Shown here: piece after piece, positions 13,670 to 25,680 of the stretch
Position numbering within the stretch: position 1 is the first letter of the stretch
Layout of the letters: every line of letters begins with the position of its first letter
Assembly: GCA_902729315.2 (NCBI GenBank)
Contig: LR746266.1
Span: forward strand, 5,021,259 to 5,085,258
DNA length: 64,000 bases
Source: Spirodela intermedia
Taxonomy: Eukaryota > Streptophyta > Magnoliopsida > Alismatales > Araceae
Reading direction: 5' to 3'
Notes under the pieces: model-generated
The model's database searches: none
Seen by the model: only the letters and a program-made list of their open reading frames with translations
Told to the model about the DNA's origin: nothing
Made by a program: the position numbers and the translations under genes

Positions 13670-13797
13670 CTTGATCCTCACCAATTCCCCGATACTGACA
13701 GTTCTGAAGGGGCTCTTGTCTAGGGTCACTTCATATCCCTTCACATCAGATTGCCCTAGGTGCCGGGTGAAGGTGGAGCAGTCCTCACCGAGTATCT
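13670..13797 (-). other. Exon-like orphan segment, product unknown
   Basis: On the minus strand a pyrimidine-rich TTTTTTAG acceptor is followed by an open frame. It begins ILGEDCSTFTRHLG and ends with IGELVRIK directly at a good AAG/GTGAGA donor. Read from 13795 it is exactly 42 codons. It lies about 300 bp downstream of the ssSPT stop codon, on the same strand. I do not recognise the sequence. It could be an exon of an unannotated gene, an alternative 3' exon of the ssSPT transcript, or chance. A possible upstream partner is an open frame from about 14061 that meets a GTGAGA donor. Confidence 0.3.
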
Positions 13798-14101
13798 CTA
13801 AAAAAGCAGGATTTTTACAGCACAGATCATTAATAGTCGCATGATTATCTCATAAAAGCAGGCTTTTAATGGAAGATAAGTAATAGATGGCCATCAAACC
13901 GTTTAAATTACCCAGTAATTTGTCCCAAAAAGTGCCCCACGAGCCCAACGATTCCTATTGGACACATCTCACAGAGGCGTTTCGATGGGAAAGTTTCCCG
14001 CCCTCGTCTGAACCAGGAATGGTGATGAACCCCACTCGCAGGCATTCATCATCCACCGTCATGAATTCACAGAAAGAAAAGAGCAGCAGATATGTCGAGC
14101 A

Positions 14102-14497
14102 TTACCCGTTGATGAACTCCGCCGCAGAGTGCCATGTGTTGTAGCAGATGAACCAGAGCAATACGGCCATCAATATATCTACGGAAGTCCAAGCTAAGGA
14201 GCCCGACGTGAAGATGGAAAAACAAGAAAAAAACGAGAAACCGAGGCGCCCGAGATGAAGAGTCGGATCATCGATGGAACCGAGCTAAACTTTGATCGGG
14301 CAGAACACGACATGAAAGCGAGACAAACATGGGAACACGAGGCGGTGTTGATGGCAGGAGAGCTACAAAATCCCCAAGGGGATCGATAATTGAAAATACT
14401 TGCAGAGGATACTGAAGAGGTACCGCTCCCACCAATCGAGCATATACAGGCCCATGGTCACGTTGTAGAGGTGGATCTTCCGGCTAACCCAGTTCAT
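14102..14497 (-). CDS. Small subunit of serine palmitoyltransferase (ssSPT-like), 53 aa
   Basis: Two coding exons (14497-14413 and 14178-14102) join in frame to a 53-residue protein. It begins MNWVSRKIHLYNVT, continues GLYMLDWWERYLFN, and ends in a single membrane helix LMAVLLWFICYN and a short tail. This matches the plant ssSPT peptides, which are about 56 residues. In this family the peptide binds the LCB1/LCB2 core of serine palmitoyltransferase in the ER and strongly stimulates the first, rate-limiting step of sphingoid-base synthesis (serine plus palmitoyl-CoA). The WWERYLFN core is split by the intron after the first base of the Asn codon, and splicing restores it. The start codon is the one that gives the conserved MNWV beginning. 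Each exon is under 90 bases, so length-based gene finding would miss it. Confidence 0.9.
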
Positions 14498-15369
14498 CTT
14501 CCTTCTCCGAGAGAAATACCTCAAAACCGGAGCGAAGCGAAGCGATCGATAGGAGAAGGGAGAAGGGATTCAGCCGAAACGCCGCTGTCGAAAATGGAGA
14601 ACCCGGAGCGATCCTCGCCCGAATTAAATCATTCGGGGTCCGAGGGGTTCTAAATCCGGGTAACGAGGGGGGTGGGGTCAGAATCTGGGGGAAGAGTTGA
14701 CCCTCCGTCCGCGGGGGCGGCGGCGGCTCCGACTCGGCGATGTGCGACGCGGATTTAACCGGCGAAATAATACCCGCTTCCCACACACATCACTCGACAT
14801 TTCTCAGAAAGTCGAGAACTTGCTGATTAATAATGTGAGATACCTTCTATCTCTCCGTAGTCCTGAGGACGCCGATAGATTGATTACCCTACAGAGCCCG
14901 ATTCGGGACTAGATGATGGGTTGACTTTTCTGTCAGTCTTTCACACAGATAAATAAATATTTAAAAAAGTTTTAGGGATATCCGGACTCCTCACGCGGCG
15001 AGAGAGAGAGGGAGTGGAATGACGAGGAACAATAATGGGCAGATATTGACCGAGCATTTCTCAAGTAAAAAAACAGCCTCCCTCGGCCGGCGCCGGAAAC
15101 CAACAGCGGCGGCCGCAGGTTCTGAATCCGATTCAGAGCACTAGGCATCTTCTCTGACGGTCAAATTCTTCAGATTATCACCAACAAACAGGAACGAGAG
15201 AGCACACGAGGAGAAACAGAGGTAGCTGCTCCTTCATACCGCAATCAAAATACGTAAAAGAAGTAAAAACTGGTGGCATTTTTTTTTTTTTAAAAGAAGA
15301 AGAAAAGGAAGCAGATACAGTATAGAAGAAGAAGGAAGCTACAGGAACCAGGCGAGGGAGGGGTGGGGA
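14498..15369. other. Spacer between U2AF65 3' end and ssSPT promoter
   Basis: The side near 14.5-14.8 kb is GC-rich and is probably the ssSPT 5' leader and promoter. The side near 15.1-15.37 kb is the U2AF65 3' untranslated region. No further gene was seen. Confidence 0.5.
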
Positions 15370-18300
15370 TTAGTCGTCATAAACTCCCTCCGCAAACCTA
15401 TCCTCGGGATAATAGACCGCAATGACGTGGTTTCCTCCGAATTTCCTCCCGTTCAGAGACATCTTCGCTTTAGAGGAGCCATCGGTGTCAACGTACTCCA
15501 GGAACACCTGGGGATGATAGATAACCAAGATTGAAGAAGAAATCAAGCACCAAACCCATCAACTCGGCATCCGAGCTAATTGATTCATCATCCCATCAAG
15601 TTTTCGGACGCAGTGCCCCCCCCCACTGCACAGCTCTGCCGTGAAAGCGGATGGATATGCATGGTTTAAAGACTGACCTTTCCGATTCCTGGCGTCAGAT
15701 CACCGTTCGGACCCGGTCGAGGGATAGTCACATTCACCAGACTACCTGCGAAGAAAAGGAAAAGAGAAAGAAAAAAAAAACGTCTAAACCCCGGGGTCAG
15801 AAGAATAAATTTCTTGTGTCTCCCTCGTCCACCCCCACAAGGGGGTGTAAGGCCCCACCTAAGGTTGGCATTCCACGAAGGGATAGGTATTTAACGAGAG
15901 AGGTTCATCGCTTAATTACCATATTTTCCGCCTTCGGTCCTCATGTCCTCCAATATATCTTCATATTCTTCGTCATCTTTCAATTCATCCACAGTTACCA
16001 CCTGCGTTAAGCACACCACCTTGGTTGGCAGCATGCCAGGTTGGAGCATGAGATGCTTCTGCCAAGAAGGAAAAAAAAAAAACAAAGTTCATATTAGAGG
16101 CGCCCAAAATCTATATACACCACAAGCAAGGAACCGGGAATTTATTTCAAGGCATGACTATTTTCTTTGCACGTCGATGTCATGCAAATACAACAAGGCC
16201 GAGCACAACACCGGTAGAGGATGCGTTCACTTTCTCGAAAGAAGAATGCCACAACCAAATGCAAAATATTATGCCCAGGAACTAGCTCCACTGACGTCAC
16301 ATTTGAAATAAAGTAAATGGACAATAAAATTGCATTAGAGGATCCAAGAGTTGCAGGCAGGCACTATAATGTCATAATCGACAATGTATTGGACGTAGAC
16401 CGAAGGCAAAAGTTCACTGCCGGAGCACCGCACATGCCACCAACCCGAGGAGTAAAAACTAGTCAAAAATAATCATGAAGATAAAGTTTACGGCATATTC
16501 TTTCCAAACATGCACTACTAGTGCGATTGGCAGAGGATGAATTGATCATAACACATTTACAATATCTTACGATCCTGAAATTGATCCTACTATGATATTG
16601 TACACGAACATAAAAAAAAAAAACCAACAAGCAAATGAAGATTAGCATTAGAAAGGTACAACTGATCAAGTTTGCAGAATAATAATATGACAGAATAAGT
16701 GTGCCAGAGTGACAGATTCAACTCTCTCAGGGGATGGATAGTTATTTGGTCAAAGAATCACAGAAAAGAAACTGTAAACCTATCACAACCCAGGAATGAA
16801 GACATTTTTTCCCTCACGCAGACATTTCTCATCGCCAATGAATGAAGACATTACCTAAGAGAAACAGGGATGGATGGAGACATGCTTTCCACCAGAACAA
16901 CACGCAAAAATACGAAACATTTCGGCATCCGAGGCACAGGTGTATTTTATAAAGGTAAAATTCAGCGTAAACGGCCAGCTTTATGCTGGTACAAGGGATA
17001 AGGAAATCGAAACAGGAAAGTTTTTCATTCACCTGTATGGCAACCTGTTGCTGTGCCTGCAACAAGACGTTTTCTTGCTCTGGTCTGGGCTGGACAGACC
17101 CTTGATTTGCACGCCTAACCGTGAGAGTCTTATCTCCCATCTTAATACCATTCAGTGCAGCACAGGCAATGTCTGTAACAGCAATGTCTTGGTAAACGCA
17201 AAAGGCATAACCTTTAGAGTTTCCGGTTTCCCTGTCTTTTACGAGATCAAATCCCCGAAGTGGCCCAAATGACTCGAGAAGTTCCCTGATCTGTACTTCA
17301 GTAAAGTAATATGGAAGGCCACCCACAAAAATGCGATCAGGTCCCTCAAGGCCACCAGAAGACCCGGGAGATAGCCCAACTGCTGCAAGATTCAAATTTT
17401 GGTTCGGTTGGCTCGGACCGAGCGTTGCAGCTAGAGAAGGGTTATAATCGCTAGGCCTCCTGACCTTAACTGGAGCCCCCTGAGCATCATAAAATATCGG
17501 TAAGTTGCCAAAGAATAAAATAAAATCAGTCATTACACCAACAAATGGTAAATTTATTCCATAATGGGTCAAATCACGAACCTCAAAAATGATACCATCC
17601 AATGCCATAGCATTACTGGCTTCTTCAACCGACCTCATCTCCACAAATGCAAACTTCTTTTCATGGTTAATATATACATTCACAACCGCATCACCTTAAA
17701 AGAAAAGATTGTAAGCCACAATTCAGATACAAAGGAGCATCTGCTAAATAAAAGATTCAGTGCAAACCAGGTCCAGCCGTATTCCCTCCTATAGCAGCCA
17801 TAACCTGGCTGAAAAATGTTGCAACAGACTGCAGAAGAAAAAAGAGGCAAGAAATTTAACACAACCTCAAATAGGAAAAAAAAAATAGCATTTAGTGCAT
17901 ATCCGTGAATGAAATAAAGGCAAAGACAGTATATCATTCAATATTCATTTTCATGATAGTTTTTTAAATTAAAGACATCAATAAATCCAAAGGTGGGAAA
18001 ATCGCCAGAAATCCAGTCAGTCAAATATGCTCGTACATGCTCGTAATTCAAACATGCAGATGCCGGCATCGCTCATCTTAATTGGTCGGGAAAGAAATCC
18101 CACATTCCATATCAAAAAATCTTTCGAGATTCAGGCTATGGGAGTGTAAGAGCAGACAAATATGTCATATTATAAGACATAAATAGAGGCAGTGATCATG
18201 AACAATGATTCAGATGTTGACACGGTAAAGACAAGTCTGTAGTCGCGAGAACCTGTTCATTAGCGATAGGGGAAAGGCCACCAACATATACACGCCGCGC

Positions 18301-21300
18301 ATGTCGAGTCGCCTGACATCAACAACAATATAGTTAAGCTATGGGCCATAAGGCCTTAGATAATAAAAACCGTGGCATTGACAAACCTGTTGGGTCATTG
18401 CTTGTACTGGCATTACAGGGATAGATGGGAACTGACATTTGAATGTATACATGTTAAAATAAAAAAGTAGAAACAAAATCATTTCAATAAGAAGTTTTAA
18501 AGACCTATACCTGCCCTTGCAACATAAGATTTGGAAACATTCCAGGAATAGGAGCCGGGGCCCCAGGTAATTGTCCTGTAAAAGCTGCAAAAAACGAAAT
18601 TAATCATAAAAACTAACAATCCAGATAAGCACAAAAAAGTACTATTATCATTCATAACTTTTTTTCCTTGCAGGTATACAATGGACGATTTCCTGAGCAA
18701 TAATTTTGCAGAGAAAAAGGAAAATATTATTTTCAAGTACTTGAGGAAATATTTGTAAGACTACCAAAATGGCAATAGTTGCCGGTTGAAGTCGAACAAG
18801 ATCCATCAAACCGTGCATTGATTCCTCCTTCTACATATAAGCTACAGAAGACGGCTCAGGCCCATTGACAGCACAGTGGGACAAGGGGCCCCAAATTGCC
18901 TTCTCAAGACAACAAAAAGACACAAAAACACAAACAACCACCAAAAACAAAAAAACAAGCAAAATGGCTCTCAGTTCCAGTATTAATTGCTCAATAAAAA
19001 TATATAAAAAAAATTCAGCTCGTTCTAATATACAATTTAAACCTAGGGAAACACGATTCTCAGTAAGGGGCTGCTTACCAAAACAACCTTTAAAATGAAT
19101 ATTCAGTCGGGTACAAGAAAGTGTGAACTTTTTGACAAAAAAAGGGCGCACAAAAGGAGCAAGTACCTGTAGTGGGAGTTAATAATGCAGTTGCAGGAGG
19201 CGCCATATCAAACCCACTAATTCTCTTGCTGCATTAGAAAGTAAATATTGCCAGTCAGATTTAGAAACACGGGCACCATAACCCACATAAAAGCTCCAAA
19301 AATAAAGGAAAATTAAAGCAAGCTCTGAAACGAGATAAGTGAAGATCTTTTCAGCGGAAAAAACTGAAAAAATGAAGATCTCGACAATATCCCCCCCGAT
19401 TTAATAAGGTATTTTTAAAATATACATATAAATCCCATGAAGAATTATACAAGAATAGAAACTAACCTCTTTGACCTTGAACGAGAACGCTTAGATCTAC
19501 TTCTTGAAGGAGAACGAGACTTATGCCTCTGCCTTCCTTCTCGTTCCCTATCATTATCCCTACGCCTGGAGGAAAAGAAAGCTCTGATTAAGGAAACATA
19601 GCACGATGGGAAATATTGATCGAAAAAAAATTCTGACGCAATAGTGTTTACAGGCCACGCCATTCTACATAATCACGATACCCAGATACCCAGCTACAAA
19701 ACTTTGTACTTTCTAGATGGTGAGCGCAATAGAAGATGGTAAAATCAATAGACATCAGGAAAACATGGACACTTTCACACCTCTCTGTGAATCAACGTCC
19801 ATATATGCAGGGTTCAAACAAATTCATTAACCCACTTCAAATTTGCTTATTTGTATAGAAGGGCGTCGATCAAACACGCTATGATGTCATAAGATAACTA
19901 GAAGCACATACCAGGAATTTATATTTCTACCAAGACAAATACCGCATCAAAAATATTTTTCGAAGATGATGCTGTATGGTATGATTTTAGCAAGGCATAG
20001 CTTCAACATGTTTGAGAAAATATTTATGTATCTTGAATGGAACACAAATAAAGCAGACTCCTACCATTTAAAGCGGGATCAAACAAGCCGAACTAAACCA
20101 AAAGTTATGACAGCTAGAAGAAGGCTGTAAAATCTAGATTTCCACGTCACACCCAGAACTGTCTCTCTTCATAAAAGTTTATGCCGGTGAGATTAACGGA
20201 AAAAATATAACCAGGAAGAAATCATATATCCAGAAGGAACGCAGAGAGATAAGTCTATCGAATTAGGAACTACACTTGAGATCACACGAACATATTGAAT
20301 AAAGAAAGGACGGAAAAAAAACCATGATGACATGGTTTCAGCTTTCTCCGGAAATGCGACATCAGAATTATTATCTTCTCGCCATCAACGAGAGACAATG
20401 ATCAATAGATAAATCTACGATTTAGTTAAACTCTGATGGGAACAATGAAGGCAACGAATCAATTACAAAGGGAACTTAAAATCAAGCACAACAATGTTAA
20501 ATGAACAACAACAACAACAACCAATAAGTATCACCATACAAAATGTATATTGCACATGTGCAAAACAATAAAACGAACATAAGGGGGGGACCCTAAAGAT
20601 TCATCAATATTAGTCAAGTTTCATTCATATCATTAAAATAAATAATAATAAGAAAAAAAACAAAAGTAAGCAAATTTGACAAGAGTGTCCGGTATATCAT
20701 GTACGGAAGTAAATTCAAAAATGGCCAAGAATTCATTATAAAAGGCCTTAATAAAGCATGCTCGCGGATAATATCAAGACTGGATAAAAGCAGACACGTC
20801 CACGATTCAGTTCAAAAGGAATAATTTTATAGTCTAATGTTGTATCAGCTAGATTTCAGTGTCTATAAAAAAATCGTATCAAGCAACAAAGTTCGATATA
20901 TCACTGGATTCCACCATTGAAGATATCTTGCAGGGTATAAAACCAGAGTACCTGTCAGAATCTCGACTTCGTTGATTATCCTTATCGTCCAACTTGTTTC
21001 TACCATGATCCCTTCTGTCACTCTTATCCCTGAAATCTCTTTGGTGTCTATCCCTTTCTCTGTCGTTGTTCCTGTCTCTGTTCCTGTCTCGATTCATGTC
21101 TCGGTCCCTGTCGCGATCCCTGTTCCGATCCCTTGATCGGTTCTTATCTTTCTCTCTCTCTTCGAGCTGTAATCACACATTTAAAAAGAAACTTTTACTG
21201 AAAATAGATAGCGAACAATGATAAAGAAAACGGCACATTCGAGCTGCCACACTCTCAATATAGATCTAGCGTTTCCCAAGAAATGGTGCACAGTATCCCA

Positions 21301-21689
21301 AGAACTCAAGAGATAAATGGTGCATTCTTGGTCACCGAGATAAACAGCAACTGAAATTCTCGACAGTAGCTTGATATCAAAACTTCGTCAAGAAGAAACA
21401 TCAGAAATTAAAGGATGATGATAAGGCAAAGAACATCTGCGAACACAGTGCAGCGGACCTTCCGACCATGTTAATATAAGGATGATACCATTCACTCTAG
21501 CCATTCATTGTCACACAAGACCAGAGGAAAACGCGTAACCATATGCGAGCAGCGAAACAACCGAGAAGGACCTACGTGGGATTTGGAGTTGCCATAGCCG
21601 TCGAATCCCGAGCTCCGCTGCTGCGGCGGTGGCGGGGAAGGCCCTCCACCGTCACGACTATCCACGCGCCTTCCCTCCAGGCCTGCCAT
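15370..21689 (-). CDS. U2AF65: Splicing factor U2AF large subunit (U2AF65)
   Basis: Thirteen coding exons join in frame to 544 residues: 21689-21576, 21166-20952, 19565-19467, 19228-19167, 18584-18511, 18431-18387, 18312-18253, 17828-17768, 17694-17582, 17479-17033, 16058-15920, 15745-15678 and 15507-15370. The order is an RS/RD-rich N-terminal domain (exons 2-3), a linker KRISGFDMAPP, RRM1 (RRVYVGGLSP ... FAFVEMRS), RRM2 (DRIFVGGLPYYF ... GYAFCVYQD), and a C-terminal UHM with its acidic helix DDEEYEDILEDM and R-x-F signature GRKFGGN. With the small subunit U2AF35 it recognises the 3' splice-site polypyrimidine tract and recruits U2 snRNP in the nucleus. The UHM binds ULM proteins such as SF1. 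The start at 21689 gives a Gly/Pro-rich beginning that differs from the usual acidic start, so a further upstream exon is possible. The exon 4 acceptor has two in-frame choices (GCAG or AAGAG), differing by two residues. Confidence 0.95.
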
Positions 21690-23248
21690 CGATCTTCCTC
21701 GATCCTAGCTTCCTTCAGATCGTGCAGAATATCCTACAGAAACAGCACATATTTAGGGTTCTACCTCGCAAGCTCTGTACGCCCCAATTTATACCACGAG
21801 GGAGCGAGACGCACCTCACCCGTGAGGGTTGGCTCAACTACGTTGTTATTAGGGCGAAGTCCGCGGGCCGGCCGGCTCGGTCCAGGTATCACCGGTTCGA
21901 CCGGAAATGGTTCCGCCAACACTTTGCTCGGATATCCTGCTTTCTAGCCCAGAGAAAGTCCTTAAAACTAATTTTTTATCGCACGAGGCCCACAATCAAT
22001 GAATAACAATTTTTAATAAATATATTTTATGTATCCATATATAGAACTCTATAAAGAATTATACTTTCGGGGTCATTTCGGTAATTTAGACGACATAATT
22101 TTTAGCAAGTATTGCAGAACTATCCAAACAGCATCGTAATTTTCGTTCAGTCCAGGCTCGTGGATTTGGTTCAATACATTTATGTACTTGTAGCCATTAA
22201 AAGATTTTAATTGGGACGAAAGCATAATTTTTCGCGTATAGAGTTCTGTAGGCTTTGGAAACTTTTGTTCATCCGGTCAACCTTAGGATCAATGACACGA
22301 AGCGCGGCTGGCCAAGTATAATAGTCAACGAGTGTAACCAGGCATGATTGACTTATCCCAGCGGTCGTCATGAAAGTTTGACGAACTCGAAGCGAAGCGG
22401 GTTATAATCCGAACCGATTATAAAACCGGCGCTTCCTGTTCCAGCTACGTCGCGGGACCCGCATGAGTAAAGTCCCATCACTGACGATCGGGGCTCCCTG
22501 ACTCCCCCTGCGATACACGTGTAGGCATGTCGGGGTTTTTCTACGCATCGTACGGCTCTCAGATTGATCCTCGTGCCTGGCCTGATCTATCGTCGCCACG
22601 TGGTGGCAGTCATCCACGTCATCTGCCGTCACCCCGAGTTCCCACTTTAGCAACGAAAGCCGTTAAAGAGTCCATAATCGTCTCTTGGCGCCAAAGCCAG
22701 TGGTTATAATTGGAATGTATAATACGGAAACACCCTCTTTCCGGGTTGTATGGTGTACCGCCGAGATAAAAGAGTAACAGATTGACCGCGCCGCGGTCCA
22801 ACTCACCGCGGAAGGCGAACATAATTTCGCCGCGTACCCCGCGGGATCGTCCTACATGCATCGGATTCTTCTTCAGTTAAGCGAGAGACGGCGAGACTCG
22901 GACCAGGCGGCGGCCACCGAGTTGCCGATTTACGGCCCCCGCCACCGCGCCGCCTGCCGCCGTTGTTACACGGCGGCGCTTATCTAAGTGAGAATGCGAG
23001 ACCCGCCAGGGCGCCGCCGGTGATATCGCTGGAGCTCAGTTTTCACGACGGAACTCGAAAAGGCCGTCGAAACAAGATCTCCTGTCGAAGCTGCACCTTT
23101 TGCAGGTTTTCTTCGCCTTTCAGATGGTGTTGCCACTGTTATCTCCATGGAAGAACAGGTCGACACCTTCGCCATGCTGCTAAGAGACAAGTCTACAGTG
23201 GAATAATTGAACGCCTCGTGTGTACACGTTGTTCCTGTCTACGAATTA
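21690..23248. other. Spacer between U2AF65 promoter and PLATZ 3' end
   Basis: The left part is the U2AF65 promoter and leader. It includes a telo-box-like ATTTAGGGTT at about 21750. The stretch 22000-22350 is AT-rich and 22400-22950 GC-rich, with random open frames. No gene was recognised. Confidence 0.45.
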
Positions 23249-24358
23249 TCAGAAGAAGGGGCTCCGGCTGGGAGCGCCCTTCCTTCTCGAGGAGGGGGAG
23301 GGGGTGGGTTTTCGGGATGAACGTGGTATATCGCTTCTTCCCGCAGCGATGAGAGGGGCTGTAGCAGCAGCACCCCTCGTCCGCTTCTTCTTCCTGGTGA
23401 CGGAGCCCTCGGTTGTGGCGGTGCAGTTCGAGGCGTTGCAGAGGGCCCGCCACGCCCCCCAAACGCCGCTGGAACCCGAGGACGCGCGGAGGCAGGCGCC
23501 GCCTCCGAGCACCCCGCTGGGCGTCATCTGCTCGCCTTCCACCGCGGGACCAGGCAGCCCCGAGTGGCCCTCGTACCGCACCAAGTACTCCACCTGAATT
23601 TTGAAGGAAAGATTCAAAAGAGTGGCTTCCGGAAAGAACCATTCCGCCCGGAGTGGTGGAGAGAGGAGACTGAAATACCTTGCAGCCCAGAGAACAGAAG
23701 TGGTATGGGCGCTGGAGATTTCTCTGGCAAGAGATGCACCAGCTCCCGGAGCTCTTGAGAGGCCGGGACTGGGGCCTCTGGTTCAGGAACACCACCTTCG
23801 CTTTATTTGTTATATACGACTGCACAGATAGTCGCAAGACCGAAGAAATCAGAGGAGTTATCTTCTCGAACTCCTGAATTCATTCGAATCGAGGAAGAAG
23901 CATCGTCACATAAAAGAAGAAATCTACGCGAAGAAAAACTTGGCTGAAAGAGATTAACGGAGATGATTAACTATCCAGAATATCATCACCTGAATGGAGC
24001 TGCAGTCGAACAATTCCTCACAATCCTCCACTTGGACGACTTCCTGATAGACGTATCTACGAACCTGGGGGCATTCTCACGCGAAGAACAGACTCGGTTA
24101 TTCCATACGTAGGGGAAGAAGAGAAGAAGAACCCACTTCCTCGCCGTACGACGGAGGCTTGCAACAAGTGCAGACCTGAAGCAAGCGGTGGGCGCGATGG
24201 AGATGGCGGCGGCAGTGGAGGCATATGGGAGCACAGCAGTCTAAGCAGAAGACGTTCTTCTCGTTCTTCTTCACGTCCTCGTGGGAGGAGCAGGGGACGA
24301 AGAACTTCCCGGACAGGAGAGAGAAAACCCACAACGGACCCTGGCACCGCGATTCCAT
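23249..24358 (-). CDS. PLATZ-type zinc-binding transcription factor
   Basis: Four coding exons (24358-24176, 24064-23990, 23819-23679, 23593-23249), all phase 0, give 247 residues. The first zinc motif is complete: a C-x2-H start in PCSSHED, eleven residues to CLDC, then CLHC and HRAH, matching the PLATZ pattern. Next come VRRYVYQEVVQVED and TNKAKVVFLNQRPQSRP. The second cysteine/histidine group (CISCQRNL ... YHFCSLGCK) and the conserved basic tail RRKGAPSRSPFF follow. PLATZ proteins bind A/T-rich DNA and mostly repress transcription; members affect seed size, secondary growth and stress responses. The start at 24358 (MESRCQGPLW) places the usual PLW...LLSGKFF just before the zinc motif. A small upstream exon cannot be excluded. 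A long CT/CA tract lies about 165 bp upstream. Confidence 0.94.
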
Positions 24359-24522
24359 TTGCTCCCGGGGCGCGGACGGGCGTCGGCGTCAGCGCTTGGT
24401 GAGGGGTCGGAAAGGGCTGTCGAATGGTGCCCATGAGCTTCTTGTTCCGCTTCTTACGCATATATCTCAACCATAAAAACCTAGCCTACTTGGATTATAC
24501 TCAAAGTATGTTTCACTTTCTA

Positions 24523-24923
24523 ATCTCTCTCTCTCTCTCTCTTTCACTCTCACTCTTACGCTCTCTCTCTCTTTCATTCTCACTCTTACGCACTCTCTCT
24601 CTCGCACACACTCACACACTCACTCACACTCTCTCTCTCACTCCCTCACTCACTCTCACTCTCTCTCTCTCTCACACACACACACTCCCTCTCTCCCTCT
24701 GACTCACACGCACACACTCACTCTCTTTCTCTCACTCACTCACTCACACACACACACACACACACACACTCTCGCTCTCTCTCTCTCACTCTCTCTCTCT
24801 CTCTCTCTCTCTCGCTCTCTCACTCACTCACTCACTCACTCACTCTCTCTGTCTTTCTCTCTCTCGCTCGCTCTCTCACTCTCACTCACTCACACACACA
24901 CTCACTCATTGTCTCTCTCCCTC
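24523..24923. repeat. Low-complexity CT/CA/CACT tract in PLATZ upstream region
   Basis: About 400 bp are made almost only of C, T and A in CT, CA, CACT and CTCACT arrays with a few G interruptions. One strand is nearly pure pyrimidine in long runs. It lies immediately upstream of the PLATZ coding region, so on that gene's sense strand it reads GA/GT. Confidence 0.95.
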
Positions 24924-25680
24924 CTAATTGCAGGGGCTACTGCCAGGCCGTCAGAGGACCCTTTAACCTCCGGAAGTTGGTTTCCCCCTGCTTAGAAAAA
25001 ACTGAGCCTATTGCAACTCATAGCAAAAACAAGTTGGGCTGGATTCATTCTCAACAGCCCGTTAAAGAATGGCTTCTGGTGAGGGTAAAATACCTCCGAG
25101 AACCCCCCCCAGTTGGGCAGGGTAGACCAGATGCTTCATCCTCCAAACTGGGCAACGCCTAAAATTCCTCGAAACATTCACCACGACACTCCCTCCTGTG
25201 CTTGAGGTCGATCACCAGAGCCGTAATCTCCCTCTCTAGACAGAATTGAGGGTTGTTCACGAGGTCGGGGGGGGGGGGGAGGCTGGACTGAGCTAAGCCT
25301 GATTGGTCATCCATTTGGCTGATGGAAGAAGAGCGGAAGGACCACGTTACTCTCTTTCATGGATTGTCGTCTACCCCGGCTTGAGTTGGACTGGAATAGC
25401 AGCAGTAATCCCAATTGGGCCGGGATTTGCCCAGCCATAGAGGGGCTGGATCCATTTTAGATCCATCGCGTGGAGCCCATTAGGGTCGTCTATTTAGATC
25501 CTATTAGGTTTCCGGGTGAGGGACAGGAGGAGGATGCATTAGAAAAAAAGCCGGCTGTTGTTGAAAATCTCACGCGCCAGCCGCTAGAGGAGAAAATAAG
25601 AGAATAGAGAGATAAGGGGAGAAGAATATGGATGGGAATGGAGAATAAAAAATGGGGTTTTCTGCGTAGATTCTCCGTGT
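24924..25680. other. Spacer with a poly-G run
   Basis: DNA of average composition contains a run of about 13 G near 25267-25279. No gene or recognisable element was seen. Confidence 0.4.
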
